A DNA stretch of 64,000 bases, from positions 62,001-126,000 of the forward strand of contig NZ_RCUY01000009.1 in NCBI RefSeq assembly GCF_003667575.1, given 5' to 3'. Below are positions 38,458 through 46,749 of the stretch, one piece after another. The notes beneath the pieces were generated by a model, which was not told where the DNA came from, made no database searches, and worked only from the letters and a program-made list of their open reading frames with translations. Within the stretch, counting starts at the first letter, position 1. Every line of letters begins with the position of its first letter. Made by a program: the position numbers and the translations under genes. Source of the stretch: Mycetocola lacteus. GTDB lineage: Bacteria > Actinomycetota > Actinomycetes > Actinomycetales > Microbacteriaceae.

Positions 38458-39705
38458 GTGTCTGATCCAGAAAAGTCGACGCGCAAGCCGCGTCCCATCC
38501 TGCAATCCGCCAAGCTGGCAAACGTCCTCTACGATATCCGCGGCCCGGTGCACGAGCACGCCGCCCGACTGGAGGCCGACGGACACAAGATCCTGCGGTT
38601 GAACATCGGCAACCCCGCACCGTTCGGGTTCGAGGCGCCGAGCGCGATCGTGCGCGACATGATCGCGACCCTGCCCGCCGCGAGCGGATACTCCGACTCC
38701 CGTGGAATCCTCTCGGCCCGCCGCGCGATCTTCAACCACTACCAGGTGCGCGAGAACTTCCCCGCGTTCGATGTCAACGACATCTACCTGGGTAACGGTG
38801 TGTCCGAGCTGATCACGATGACCCTGCAGGCATTCCTGAACCCGGGCGATGAGCTGCTGATTCCCTCCCCGGACTACCCGCTGTGGACGGCCTCGGCCAC
38901 CCTCGCCGGCGGTAACGTGGTGCACTACAACGCCATCGAGGAGCAGAACTGGGAGCCCGATATCGCCGATATCGAGGCGAAGATCACCGACCGCACCCGC
39001 GGCATCGTGGTCATCAACCCCAATAACCCCACCGGTGCCGTGTACTCCAAGGAGGTGCTGACCAAGCTGGCCGACGTCGCTCGTCGTCACGACCTGGTCA
39101 TCTTCGCCGATGAGATCTACGACCGGATCCTCTACGATGAGGCCGAGCACATCTCCATCGCGACCCTCGCACACGATGTCCTCTGCCTGACCTTCAACGG
39201 TCTGTCCAAGACGTACCGGATCGCCGGCTACCGTTCGGGCTGGGTTATCATCACCGGTCCGCGTGACCGCGCGGCCTCCTTCATCGAGGGTATCTCGCTG
39301 CTCTCCAGCATGCGCCTGTGCGCCAACGTGCCCGCCCAGTTTGCGATTCAGGCGGCGCTCGGTGGCTATCAGAGCATCGATCCGATGCTCAAGCCCGGCG
39401 GTCGACTCTACGAGCAGCGCCGCGTGGCCGTGGACATGCTCAATGCGATTCCCGGCGTATCGGTGGTCGCGCCACAGGGTGCGCTTTACGCGTTCCCGCG
39501 GCTGGACCCCGAGGTGCACGAGATTCACGATGATGAGAAGTTTGTGCAGGACCTCCTGCTCAAGGAGCACATCCTCGTTGTTCAGGGCACCGGTTTCCAC
39601 TACCCGCGGCACGACCACTTCCGCGTGGTGACGCTGCCGGGTGTGGGTGACCTTGAGGTGGCGCTTGAGCGACTGGGGAACTTCCTGTCCTCCTACCACC
39701 AGTAG
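38458..39705 (+). CDS. alaA: Alanine-type aminotransferase (AlaA-like, class I)
   Basis: This 415-residue PLP enzyme closely follows AlaA/YfbQ: KLANVLYDIRGPVHEHAARLE and HKILRLNIGNPAPFGFEAP at the N-terminus, SGYSDSRGILSARRAI, NPNNPTGAVYSKE, FADEIYDRILYD and the PLP lysine Lys251 in NGLSKTYRIAGYRSGW. It interconverts pyruvate/glutamate and alanine/2-oxoglutarate and is a main alanine source. It starts with GTG and has no ribosome site, consistent with a leaderless mRNA. A good terminator follows. Confidence 0.92.
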   Translation: MSDPEKSTRKPRPILQSAKLANVLYDIRGPVHEHAARLEADGHKILRLNIGNPAPFGFEAPSAIVRDMIATLPAASGYSDSRGILSARRAIFNHYQVRENFPAFDVNDIYLGNGVSELITMTLQAFLNPGDELLIPSPDYPLWTASATLAGGNVVHYNAIEEQNWEPDIADIEAKITDRTRGIVVINPNNPTGAVYSKEVLTKLADVARRHDLVIFADEIYDRILYDEAEHISIATLAHDVLCLTFNGLSKTYRIAGYRSGWVIITGPRDRAASFIEGISLLSSMRLCANVPAQFAIQAALGGYQSIDPMLKPGGRLYEQRRVAVDMLNAIPGVSVVAPQGALYAFPRLDPEVHEIHDDEKFVQDLLLKEHILVVQGTGFHYPRHDHFRVVTLPGVGDLEVALERLGNFLSSYHQ

Positions 39706-39715
39706 GTTTGTGCTG

Positions 39716-39751
39716 AAATGCCCGTCTCGATCTGGTCGAGGCGGGCATTTT
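39716..39751 (+). terminator. Terminator after alaA
   Basis: AAATGCCCGTCTCGA and TCGAGGCGGGCATTT pair over 15 bp with one wobble and a 5-base loop, and the stem ends in a T-tract. Placement is 11 bases after the stop. Confidence 0.88.
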
Positions 39752-39807
39752 GCGTGAGGTGGCGACGCGTGAACATCGCAGTGTGGTCCCTGGTAGGGTA
39801 TGGGGAG

Positions 39808-39832
39808 CGCCCGGGCAGATCCGGGCGTTTTT
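39808..39832 (+). terminator. Terminator-like hairpin in the leader of the GNAT-like gene
   Basis: CGCCCGG and CCGGGCG (6-base loop) are followed by TTTTT. It lies after a TAGGGTAT -10-like sequence (39794-39801) and before the next start codon, so it could act as an attenuator; it might instead be a second terminator for alaA. Confidence 0.5.
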
Positions 39833-39868
39833 GCGTGTGCGCTTTTGCACAAAAACGAAGGATTCCCC

Positions 39869-40282
39869 GTGACCGATTCCAGTTTCCCCGCGCGCCGCGC
39901 CGGGATGCTCGCCCTGCCCGAGCCCGACATTCCGATGCTCCCATCCACCGCCACCCTCGACGCGGTTCGCGAGCGTATTCATCGTGACATCGATCCGCAC
40001 ATTCAAATTCTTCTTCGCCCCCACGGGCATCAGGTCATTCTCGACCTTATCCAGGTTCCCTATCCGCTGCGCGGTCAGCGCCTGGCGGATCGTGCCCTCG
40101 GCTTCCTGTGTCGCCGCGCCGATTCCGCCGGCTGGGAGATCGCCCTGGAACCACATCCGGCATTTGGCAGTGACACCGGCAGGCTTGCCGCCTGGTATCG
40201 CGCGCACGGCTTTCGCCCCGAGGCCCCCGGCGAAAACGCCTGGCTGCATCGAGTGCCTCGCGTGGCCACGTCTCCGAGTTGA
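39869..40282 (+). CDS. Small GNAT-like acetyltransferase
   Basis: The 137-residue product has a GNAT-style core: ILDLIQVPYPLRGQRLADRALGFLCRRAD resembles beta4 plus the acetyl-CoA loop (R-G-Q-R-L-A at the Q/RxxGxG/A position). GRLAAWYRAHGFRP resembles the C-terminal 'fYe.hGF' motif. I chose GTG 39869 with GAAGGA six bases upstream. The N-terminal 60 residues are less typical, and the substrate is unknown. It converges on jetC with only 146 bases between them. Confidence 0.6.
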   Translation: MTDSSFPARRAGMLALPEPDIPMLPSTATLDAVRERIHRDIDPHIQILLRPHGHQVILDLIQVPYPLRGQRLADRALGFLCRRADSAGWEIALEPHPAFGSDTGRLAAWYRAHGFRPEAPGENAWLHRVPRVATSPS

Positions 40283-40299
40283 GCGCGGTTCACGTGTGC

Positions 40300-40377
40300 G
40301 CGCGCTGAGCGTGAGTCAGACGGGTGCGCGCTGAGCGTGAGTCAGACGGGTGCGCGCTGAGCGTGAGTCAGACGGGT
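40300..40377. repeat. Three perfect 26-bp tandem repeats
   Basis: The unit begins GCGCGCTGAGCGTGAGTC and ends AGACGGGT; three identical head-to-tail copies are followed by a 7-base partial copy. It fills the gap between the 3' ends of the GNAT-like gene and jetC. No spacers are present, so it is not CRISPR. Confidence 0.95.
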
Positions 40378-40402
40378 GCGCGCTCGGGGGAGTGCGCACC
40401 CG
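40373..40402. terminator. Possible terminator between convergent genes
   Basis: CGGGTGCGC (end of the last repeat) and GCGCACCCG pair over 9 bp with a 12-base loop. No T-run is present on either strand, so termination is uncertain. Confidence 0.35.
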
Positions 40403-40428
40403 CCTGTGTGCCTATCTGTGTGCCCGGG

Positions 40429-43400
40429 TTAGGCCGCGTCGACCTCATCACCCAAACCAGCCCCGGCGATCTCGGCCACAAACGACAGCCCGCTGGCATT
40501 GTTTTTCGTCATCGAGAGCATCCGATCCATATACGGTTCGAGCGCCGTGACCTTATCCAGCGGTGCACCCACGATGAGTTGGAATCCGAGGCCCTGCCAG
40601 GCCGCGACCGCACGTCCGGCGAACTCGGCGTCGGACTTCACAAATCCCTCATCGAGGAACACCGGTGCGAATCGCGGACGGGTTCGGGATTCATCTCCGA
40701 GCTGGAAGCGCAGGGCGGCCCCCACGATGAAGGCGACCAGCTCCTGGGATTCACCACCGCTCTTTCCACCGAGTGAGGAGTACGTGCTGACTTCGACTCC
40801 GTCAACCGTCTGGCGAACGGCGGTGATCTCCACATGGCGACGCACATCCAGCAGGTCGTCACGCCGACCCTCACCGTTTTCACGGAGCAGATCCATGAAC
40901 GCCCGCAGGCGGGTGAACCGTTCCTGCGCGGCCGCGTCATCGAGAATCTCGGTGGATCCGGCGGAGAGCTCACGCAGTTCACGACGGAACCGGGTCACGT
41001 CCTCGCCGTGCAGGCGTCGCAGGGCAATCTTGAGTCGGTCGCGTCCGGCACCAAAGGGCAGGGTCGAGAGAATCTCGTTGACCGGGTCCAGGCGTTCCTC
41101 GATGGCCTCGATCGCACCGTCGAAGGCACCGCCGAGCGGCACGAGATCCTGCCCACTCCACTCGGACAGCCGCCGGGTCCACTCCTGGCGTCGCTCATGC
41201 AGGCCGGTGGTGATGATCGTGTCGAGGATATCGCGGTAGCCCTCGGCCGATTCGATCGTGGTGCCCAGGTTGGGGTCCGGCCAACGGTCCTGATAGATCC
41301 GGAATGCCGATTCGAGTGCCGACTCGGCGGCCAGCGCGGCCTCGCGGGCCTGGGTGGACTGCGCGCGGAGACGATCACCCAGTCGTTTCACGCCGGAATC
41401 GAAGGCGGCTAGGTCGGTTCCGCCCCCCACGGCGGCGAGCTCCTCATCGAGGCGCTCCGCATGTTCGGGCGCCAACTCGGCGGTGTTGACCCGTTCCCAC
41501 GCCTCGGCCAGTTCATCCTCGCGGTCCACGAGTCGCTCATGTTCGGTGGCCAGCTGCGAGCCGGCATCCTCGGCAAGGAATCGTTCCCGCTGGGCGGCAT
41601 CGCGCTCCACCCGCAGGCGGGTTTCCTCATCGCCCAGGCTGCGCAGCACATCGCTGTCGGCGAGAACCCGTTCGCGTTCGGCGGCGAGTTCGCTCAGTGC
41701 GAGCTCGACCGCGACCACGTCGATCGTCGACCAGCGGGCATCGCGCACCAAACGGTGTGCATCACGGTGCGCACGCAGGACCGCCAGGCCGGCACGTTCG
41801 GCGGTGATCTCACCGACCAGTTCGGCCAGGCGCGCGTCCAGGTCGGCAACCTCGGCTTCGATCTGGGTGAGCCGCGCGGTGTTCGAGAACCCGATGATCG
41901 GACGCACATTGTTATCTCCGTGTGCACCGCGACTGCCGTCGCGAGTCTGCCCGCTCGGGGCCACCCGGCGGCCGGAGCCGCGCAGTTCGGCTGCGGATTC
42001 CACACACAGCGCGTCGGTGTGCGGGGCGCGCACCCGGTCCTGCACCCAGTGGGCGTAGGGGGAGTCCTGGAACACCAGCTTGCCGGAAATCATCTCGGGG
42101 TCAGCCTCGGCCGGCGTAAACGTCCCCGCGGGGACACCCTCAAACACGATCCGAGTAGAGAGCTCAACCTCATCGATACTGCGCGAGAAGGCATCGAGGT
42201 GTTCCTCATCCACCACCAGGATACGGGACACCGGACCCAGCGTCACCTCGGCGGCCGTGCGCCAGCGTTCCTCGCCGGCTGCCAGGTCGATGAGTTCTGC
42301 CACAAACGGCAGGTCTGCCGGGTTCAGCCCGCTGGCCTCCGCCAGCGCCAGACGTGCCTGGTGCAGATGGGGCGGGACCAAACCGGTCCGCCCGCTGAGC
42401 GACACCGCCTCATCGCGCAGGGCACGGCGATCCGCTTCCAACGGATACTGGTCTCGGCCGCGCGCGTTAATGCGGTCCTCGTGTTCCTGCTCGCGATCGG
42501 TATACGCGGCGAGGAATGTATCGGCGGCGTCCTGTGCGGCGGTAAACTCGGCGGCCGATTCGGGGGCCGCCCCCAGGACCGAGACGCGCTCAACAAAGGC
42601 GTCACGCTCGAGCGCCACCTGCTCGCGACGGTGTTCGAGGGCCGTGCGCTGCTGTCCCAGATCCTCGAGGACATCACCCCCGTTTTCGCGCTGTTGACGC
42701 TGGATCGTGGCAAGCCGGGAGGCCAGCCCATCCTCGTGTTCGCGAGCCGTGGCAATGCGTTCTCTTGCGCCGCGTCGGTCGGCGGCGTTGGTGGTTGTGG
42801 CGGTCTCCAGCAGGGCACGCTCGGTGCGGACCCGCCACAGGTTGAAGGCCGTGGCCCCCTCCTGGTTGACCCCAAACGTATCGATGGTGGCCTCTTCGGC
42901 CCGGGCCCGGGCGTGCTCGGCCATGAGCGCGGGGACGGCGCCGAGAACCGTGGATTTCTGGTCCTCGGTCACCATCGCCTCATAGGACTTCTCCAGGTCG
43001 GCGAAGTGCGCGAGCGCCGTATCGGCTGCCTCGAAGGTGGCCGGACGCTCCAGCACCATCGACTTATAGAGGCCATCCACCGTGCGCACCTGCTGTCCTG
43101 CCTGGATGCGAGCGAGCAGACGCAGCGCCTTCGAGCCATCACCCCCGGCACCAATGCCCAAACGGGTGTGCAGCTTCTGGGCGAACTCCAGGTATGTTCC
43201 GCACACCTGGATACCGGGCACGACTCCGCGAAGCGCGCGACGATCAAAACGGCTCTCGGCGATAGCGGCCAGCTCTCGCAGGTCAAACTCGCTGTCCAGG
43301 ACGGCCATCTTCATCGAGACATTCGCCGAAGCAGCGGCTCCACGCGGGACAAAGTAGGTGCGCAGCACGGTGAAGCGGCGCTGATTATCGTCCACGAAGG

Positions 43401-43791
43401 TCATCGAAATGGCACCCCAGGTGGAGGAGTTTTCCCCGCGCAACACCCGGTCAAGCATGACGCCGGTTTCCGGGTCGCGTCGCGAATCCGTCTTTCCGAG
43501 CAGATAGGACAGCAGGTTGCGCTGATCCGCCCCGCGTGCACGTCCGGTAGTGGCATCGTTGGAGGCACCGTTGAACGCGGTGTCCGAGGGCATCATCAGG
43601 GCCAGATACGCGTCCATGAGCGTGCTTTTACCCGAGCCGGATGCACCCGAGAGCAGCGTGGCGGTGGGGGAGAGGGGAATCGCGTGGTGGCCCTGGAAGC
43701 CACCCCAGTTGACCACCTGGAACAGTTCGGCGCGCCACTGGGTGGTGCCCTCGGTGGCGCCGTCAATGTGGAAGAGAGGGGCGTCGCTCAC
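40429..43791 (-). CDS. jetC: JetC-like SMC/MukB-type ATPase of a Wadjet system
   Basis: The 1120-residue protein has Walker [10 protein letters not shown] with Lys55 near the N-terminus ([19 protein letters not shown] before it). Long coiled-coil arms span ~280-980 with a globular hinge near 460-600, and the head's second half has [14 protein letters not shown] and Walker [15 protein letters not shown] at ~1000-1060. This is the SbcC/MukB-like family of JetC/MksB. With JetA and JetB it forms a DNA-loop-extruding complex; in Wadjet systems JetD then cuts circular plasmids. It overlaps jetB by four bases. No jetD gene follows, so nuclease output is missing from this locus. Confidence 0.9.
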   Translation of the reverse strand: MSDAPLFHIDGATEGTTQWRAELFQVVNWGGFQGHHAIPLSPTATLLSGASGSGKSTLMDAYLALMMPSDTAFNGASNDATTGRARGADQRNLLSYLLGKTDSRRDPETGVMLDRVLRGENSSTWGAISMTFVDDNQRRFTVLRTYFVPRGAAASANVSMKMAVLDSEFDLRELAAIAESRFDRRALRGVVPGIQVCGTYLEFAQKLHTRLGIGAGGDGSKALRLLARIQAGQQVRTVDGLYKSMVLERPATFEAADTALAHFADLEKSYEAMVTEDQKSTVLGAVPALMAEHARARAEEATIDTFGVNQEGATAFNLWRVRTERALLETATTTNAADRRGARERIATAREHEDGLASRLATIQRQQRENGGDVLEDLGQQRTALEHRREQVALERDAFVERVSVLGAAPESAAEFTAAQDAADTFLAAYTDREQEHEDRINARGRDQYPLEADRRALRDEAVSLSGRTGLVPPHLHQARLALAEASGLNPADLPFVAELIDLAAGEERWRTAAEVTLGPVSRILVVDEEHLDAFSRSIDEVELSTRIVFEGVPAGTFTPAEADPEMISGKLVFQDSPYAHWVQDRVRAPHTDALCVESAAELRGSGRRVAPSGQTRDGSRGAHGDNNVRPIIGFSNTARLTQIEAEVADLDARLAELVGEITAERAGLAVLRAHRDAHRLVRDARWSTIDVVAVELALSELAAERERVLADSDVLRSLGDEETRLRVERDAAQRERFLAEDAGSQLATEHERLVDREDELAEAWERVNTAELAPEHAERLDEELAAVGGGTDLAAFDSGVKRLGDRLRAQSTQAREAALAAESALESAFRIYQDRWPDPNLGTTIESAEGYRDILDTIITTGLHERRQEWTRRLSEWSGQDLVPLGGAFDGAIEAIEERLDPVNEILSTLPFGAGRDRLKIALRRLHGEDVTRFRRELRELSAGSTEILDDAAAQERFTRLRAFMDLLRENGEGRRDDLLDVRRHVEITAVRQTVDGVEVSTYSSLGGKSGGESQELVAFIVGAALRFQLGDESRTRPRFAPVFLDEGFVKSDAEFAGRAVAAWQGLGFQLIVGAPLDKVTALEPYMDRMLSMTKNNASGLSFVAEIAGAGLGDEVDAA

Positions 43792-44600
43792 TTGGTGTTC
43801 TCCTCATCGGTATTGGTCTCGGCGGCAGGTTCGGTGGCGGGTTCGGACGTTGGTTCGTCATCCACCTCGTCTTCCGCCTCGGCCTCTAGCTCCGCAGGGT
43901 CTGTCTCGTCTAGATCATTGGTGTCCGCACCCGCGATATCGACGTTGTCGGCGTCCTGCACCTGTCCCGAGCGTGTCCGGAACCACTCGAGCAGCTCACT
44001 CAACCGTTCCAGTGGCAGCAGCACCTCGATCACGGGCGCAATCCGGAATCGGTCGGGATCGTCGGTGCGCAGCAGGATTTGTGAGCGAGTCATCGACTCG
44101 ATGGCCTTGTCGGCCTTGCGCGCATCGCCCGACTGGTCGGTGGAGTATGCGGGGCGGAACTGGGCGATCCGCCCGAGCATCTCCTCGCGCCCCACGTGCA
44201 CGCTCTCGCGTCCATTACCTCGCTCGCTGCGGAATCGTCCGCGCAGGAAGACCAGCAGAATGGTCTCCTCGCGAGTGTAGGCGGTATCACGCAGCAGGGT
44301 GGGGAAGCGTCCCCCCTCCTCGGGGTGAGCCTGACGCTTAAACGCCACCTCGTATGCCCGATCGATGTGCAGATCCAGGAAGAGGTCGTTGAGGCGGGAG
44401 CGCAGCACCGCTTCGGAGGCGAGCAGGGTCTTCCACTCGCGCGGGTGGTCGGCGGCGCTCAGGTAGCGGCCGCGCAGCAGCGTGACCAGCGCGCGTCGCT
44501 GGGCGAGGTCGAGTCGGCCCTCGTCGCCCTCAAACAGTGAGACGGTGCCCTCGGGGTCTACCTCGGGCACGCCGTCCTCAATCATCGTGTCTCGGGTCAT
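43788..44600 (-). CDS. jetB: JetB-like DUF4194 protein (MukE-like subunit)
   Basis: The 270-residue protein has the DUF4194 core at ~20-205: [50 protein letters not shown] and [14 protein letters not shown]. It is a paired winged-helix (kite-type) protein that bridges JetA and JetC. The last ~55 residues are strikingly acidic (runs of Asp/Glu/Thr/Pro), which may be a disordered tail mimicking DNA or controlling assembly. Both ends overlap its neighbours by four bases, so the three proteins are translated in a coupled way. Confidence 0.88.
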   Translation of the reverse strand: MTRDTMIEDGVPEVDPEGTVSLFEGDEGRLDLAQRRALVTLLRGRYLSAADHPREWKTLLASEAVLRSRLNDLFLDLHIDRAYEVAFKRQAHPEEGGRFPTLLRDTAYTREETILLVFLRGRFRSERGNGRESVHVGREEMLGRIAQFRPAYSTDQSGDARKADKAIESMTRSQILLRTDDPDRFRIAPVIEVLLPLERLSELLEWFRTRSGQVQDADNVDIAGADTNDLDETDPAELEAEAEDEVDDEPTSEPATEPAAETNTDEENTK

Positions 44601-46147
44601 GCGGGGGTGTCCTCCTGAGCGGTCTGGGCGGGGGAGTCGTCGGTCTCGGCGCCGTCGATAATCTGTTCGATATGGGCAAGGGCGCGTTGCGCCTCGCGGT
44701 CCAGACGCACCCGCGGGACCCGGAAGGTGCGCGCGGTGTGGTCGGGACGGATGGTAGAGAATTCGTCGTAGGCATCGGCTTCGACGCCAATTTCGGCCTG
44801 CGTGAGCAGGTGTAAGAGGCCAAAAATCTCGACCGGACGGCGGAGATCCGGGCTCAGCGTATTAAACAGCTCGCCGAGTGGGGCGTCCTCGACATCCCGG
44901 GCTGCCGCACCAATCGCCGCGCGCACCTCGTCGAGGTACGGTCCTCCCTGGACGCGAATGGTGTCGATTTCCGGGGCGGCGGGAGCGTCGGCCGCGTGAT
45001 CCTCCAGCGGGGGTGGCGGCGCCGCCGAGAGGGGATCCCACAGGCGTTCGCGCAGGTGTGGCGTCTCGGGAACCTCGGGCAGCAGTTCCACCGGGACGGT
45101 GGAGCGGGGGCCGGCGGTGTGCATCCAGGTTTCCAGTTCGCGCCCGAGCGCACGCAGCACCGCATCGAGTTCGCGATCGCGCACGTGATCGTGGTTTTCG
45201 ATGTGCTCACGCAGCGTTGCGGTGAGGCGACGGCGCTGGGAAAGCACATCATCGATGCCCGAGCGCAGGATCGAAACCGTGCCGCGGAAGTCGCGCCGAG
45301 CCCCCGACCCCAGCCCGGCGGCGAACGGGTGGTCAAGAATGGTCTGGATATCCTGACGCAGCGCGGTGAGGAGTTCCTCGTTGCGCAGCAGCGCGAACGC
45401 TCCCTCAAAGGCTCGGCCCTCGGCCGTGGCACCCATGAGTTCGTCGGTCTTGGCCAGATACTCATCCAGCACCTCGCCGATGGGACGCTCCTCGGCACGG
45501 AAGTCGCTGATGATCTGGCGGTGCATGGCCGCGACCGACTCTTCGACCCGCTTGAAGTCGCTGGGAAGCTGACCGATGAGGTCGATCAGGTTCTGATAGC
45601 CCTCATACATGCGCTCGTTACCGGCGGCGGGGACCTCGCCACCGCCGCGGAGGCGATCGCGTTCGGCGGTGAGCTCGGCAATGCGATCGTCCAGCCGCTG
45701 AATACGGGTGTGTGGATCGGGGTCTGCCTCGGTGGCCCAGTGGTGCATGGTGTCAAGAATGGTGGTCAGTCGTGATTCGCTGATCAGCGCTCGGTCCTTG
45801 GCCAGGGAATCGACCAGTGCGAGCGCCTCGAGGGCGTGGGAGGTGAGTGAGTAGCGCTCCTCACCGTCGTTGTCGCTCGAGCGGTAGAGCCAGCGATCGT
45901 TCATCCACTGTACGCAGAGCGAGCGACCGGCACCCGGGGGAACCTCCTCGCCGAGCGCGGCGAGCTCCTGCAGATAGGTGTCTACCTGGACGTGGAGCCG
46001 CTCGGCATGAATGCTCTGGCGCTCCCGGCTAAAGGAGGTCCGGAAGATGGTGAGCACCAGGGGTGCCCATTTTCGATCGAGCAGGCGCAGGGTGGGTTTG
46101 TCAAAGGACTCCCTCACCCGTGTCAGCTCTCGCAGTACGTCACTCAC
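44597..46147 (-). CDS. jetA: JetA-like DUF3375 protein (MukF/kleisin-like subunit)
   Basis: This 516-residue protein matches the DUF3375 layout: [25 protein letters not shown] at the N-terminus (winged helix), [20 protein letters not shown], a central helical region with [21 protein letters not shown] (coiled coil), and a C-terminal wing domain ([21 protein letters not shown]). It is the kleisin of the Jet complex. I chose GTG 46147, nine bases after GGGAGG; ATG 46156 overlaps that ribosome site. It is first in the operon, divergent from cmtR. Confidence 0.87.
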   Translation of the reverse strand: MSDVLRELTRVRESFDKPTLRLLDRKWAPLVLTIFRTSFSRERQSIHAERLHVQVDTYLQELAALGEEVPPGAGRSLCVQWMNDRWLYRSSDNDGEERYSLTSHALEALALVDSLAKDRALISESRLTTILDTMHHWATEADPDPHTRIQRLDDRIAELTAERDRLRGGGEVPAAGNERMYEGYQNLIDLIGQLPSDFKRVEESVAAMHRQIISDFRAEERPIGEVLDEYLAKTDELMGATAEGRAFEGAFALLRNEELLTALRQDIQTILDHPFAAGLGSGARRDFRGTVSILRSGIDDVLSQRRRLTATLREHIENHDHVRDRELDAVLRALGRELETWMHTAGPRSTVPVELLPEVPETPHLRERLWDPLSAAPPPPLEDHAADAPAAPEIDTIRVQGGPYLDEVRAAIGAAARDVEDAPLGELFNTLSPDLRRPVEIFGLLHLLTQAEIGVEADAYDEFSTIRPDHTARTFRVPRVRLDREAQRALAHIEQIIDGAETDDSPAQTAQEDTPA

Positions 46148-46300
46148 CGCGTTCATCCTCCCGTTGTCGCGTGGCCCACCGCCGGCGGGCCAACCTCTAT
46201 TCTCTCGTACGTTACCGATCCGACACGATCCCGCCACTCCTGGCCTGAGGATTGGGGGACAACTTCGTCGCCTCGGAAACCTGTGGAGGAGGGATTACCC

Positions 46301-46344
46301 TTGGCATATGTCAGTGTTCGCTGTATAGTCAGTGCATGCTGACA
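46301..46344 (+). promoter_or_regulatory. cmtR promoter and operator, leaderless start
   Basis: TTGGCA (46301-46306), a 17-base spacer and TATAGT (46324-46329) form a near-consensus promoter. The cmtR ATG lies seven bases after the -10, so the mRNA should be leaderless. TGTCAG (46309-46314) and CTGACA (46339-46344) form an inverted repeat bracketing the -10 and start codon, a likely CmtR site. Confidence 0.7.
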
Positions 46345-46749
46345 TTAGCCTCCCGTCTCGACGTCATGAATCGGCTCGGCCGCGCCATGGCCGACGCCAC
46401 CCGCTCCCGCATCCTGCTTGAACTCATGACCGGGCCCGGATATACGGGCAAACTCGCGACGGATCTGGACCTGACGCGCACCAATGTCTCCAACCATCTC
46501 GCCTGTTTGCGTGGATGCGGCATCGTGGTGGCGGTCCCCGAGGGTCGATCGACGCGGTATGAAATCTCCGACCCGCACATCACCCGGGCGATCGAATCGC
46601 TGCTCGGAGTGGTGCTCGCCGTGGATGATGGGGCGCCCTGCGTGAACACCTCCTGCACCGAACCCGGTTGCTGCCCGGATGCCGCAGTCGATGGCGACAC
46701 TAGTGGTCAAGCCGACAACGCCATCGACCGCGCGAGGGAGCGGAGCTAG
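46336..46749 (+). CDS. cmtR: ArsR-family Cd/Pb-sensing repressor CmtR
   Basis: The 137-residue protein is an ArsR winged helix with the CmtR metal site: Cys57 and Cys61 in the recognition helix (NVSNHLACLRGCG) and Cys102 (GAPC) at exactly the M. tuberculosis CmtR positions. LTRTNVSNHL is the DNA-reading helix. A Cys-rich tail (C106, C111, C112) goes beyond the standard site and could add metal affinity. Metal binding should release the operator and switch on the ATPase gene, which starts on the last base of the cmtR stop. ATG 46336 has no ribosome site, as expected for a leaderless gene. Confidence 0.93.
   Translation: MLTLASRLDVMNRLGRAMADATRSRILLELMTGPGYTGKLATDLDLTRTNVSNHLACLRGCGIVVAVPEGRSTRYEISDPHITRAIESLLGVVLAVDDGAPCVNTSCTEPGCCPDAAVDGDTSGQADNAIDRARERS

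Noticed and set aside
40300-40402. CRISPR array
   Set aside because: The 26-bp units are directly adjacent with no spacers and no cas genes are nearby.
41461-44280. 939-codon open frame on the plus strand opposite jetC/jetB
   Set aside because: Antisense shadow of a strongly recognised SMC gene; composition is His/Gly/Gln-rich noise.
46157-46237. Longer JetA starting at 46237
   Set aside because: The extra residues are Gly/Arg-rich with no family match, and GGGAGG supports the GTG at 46147.
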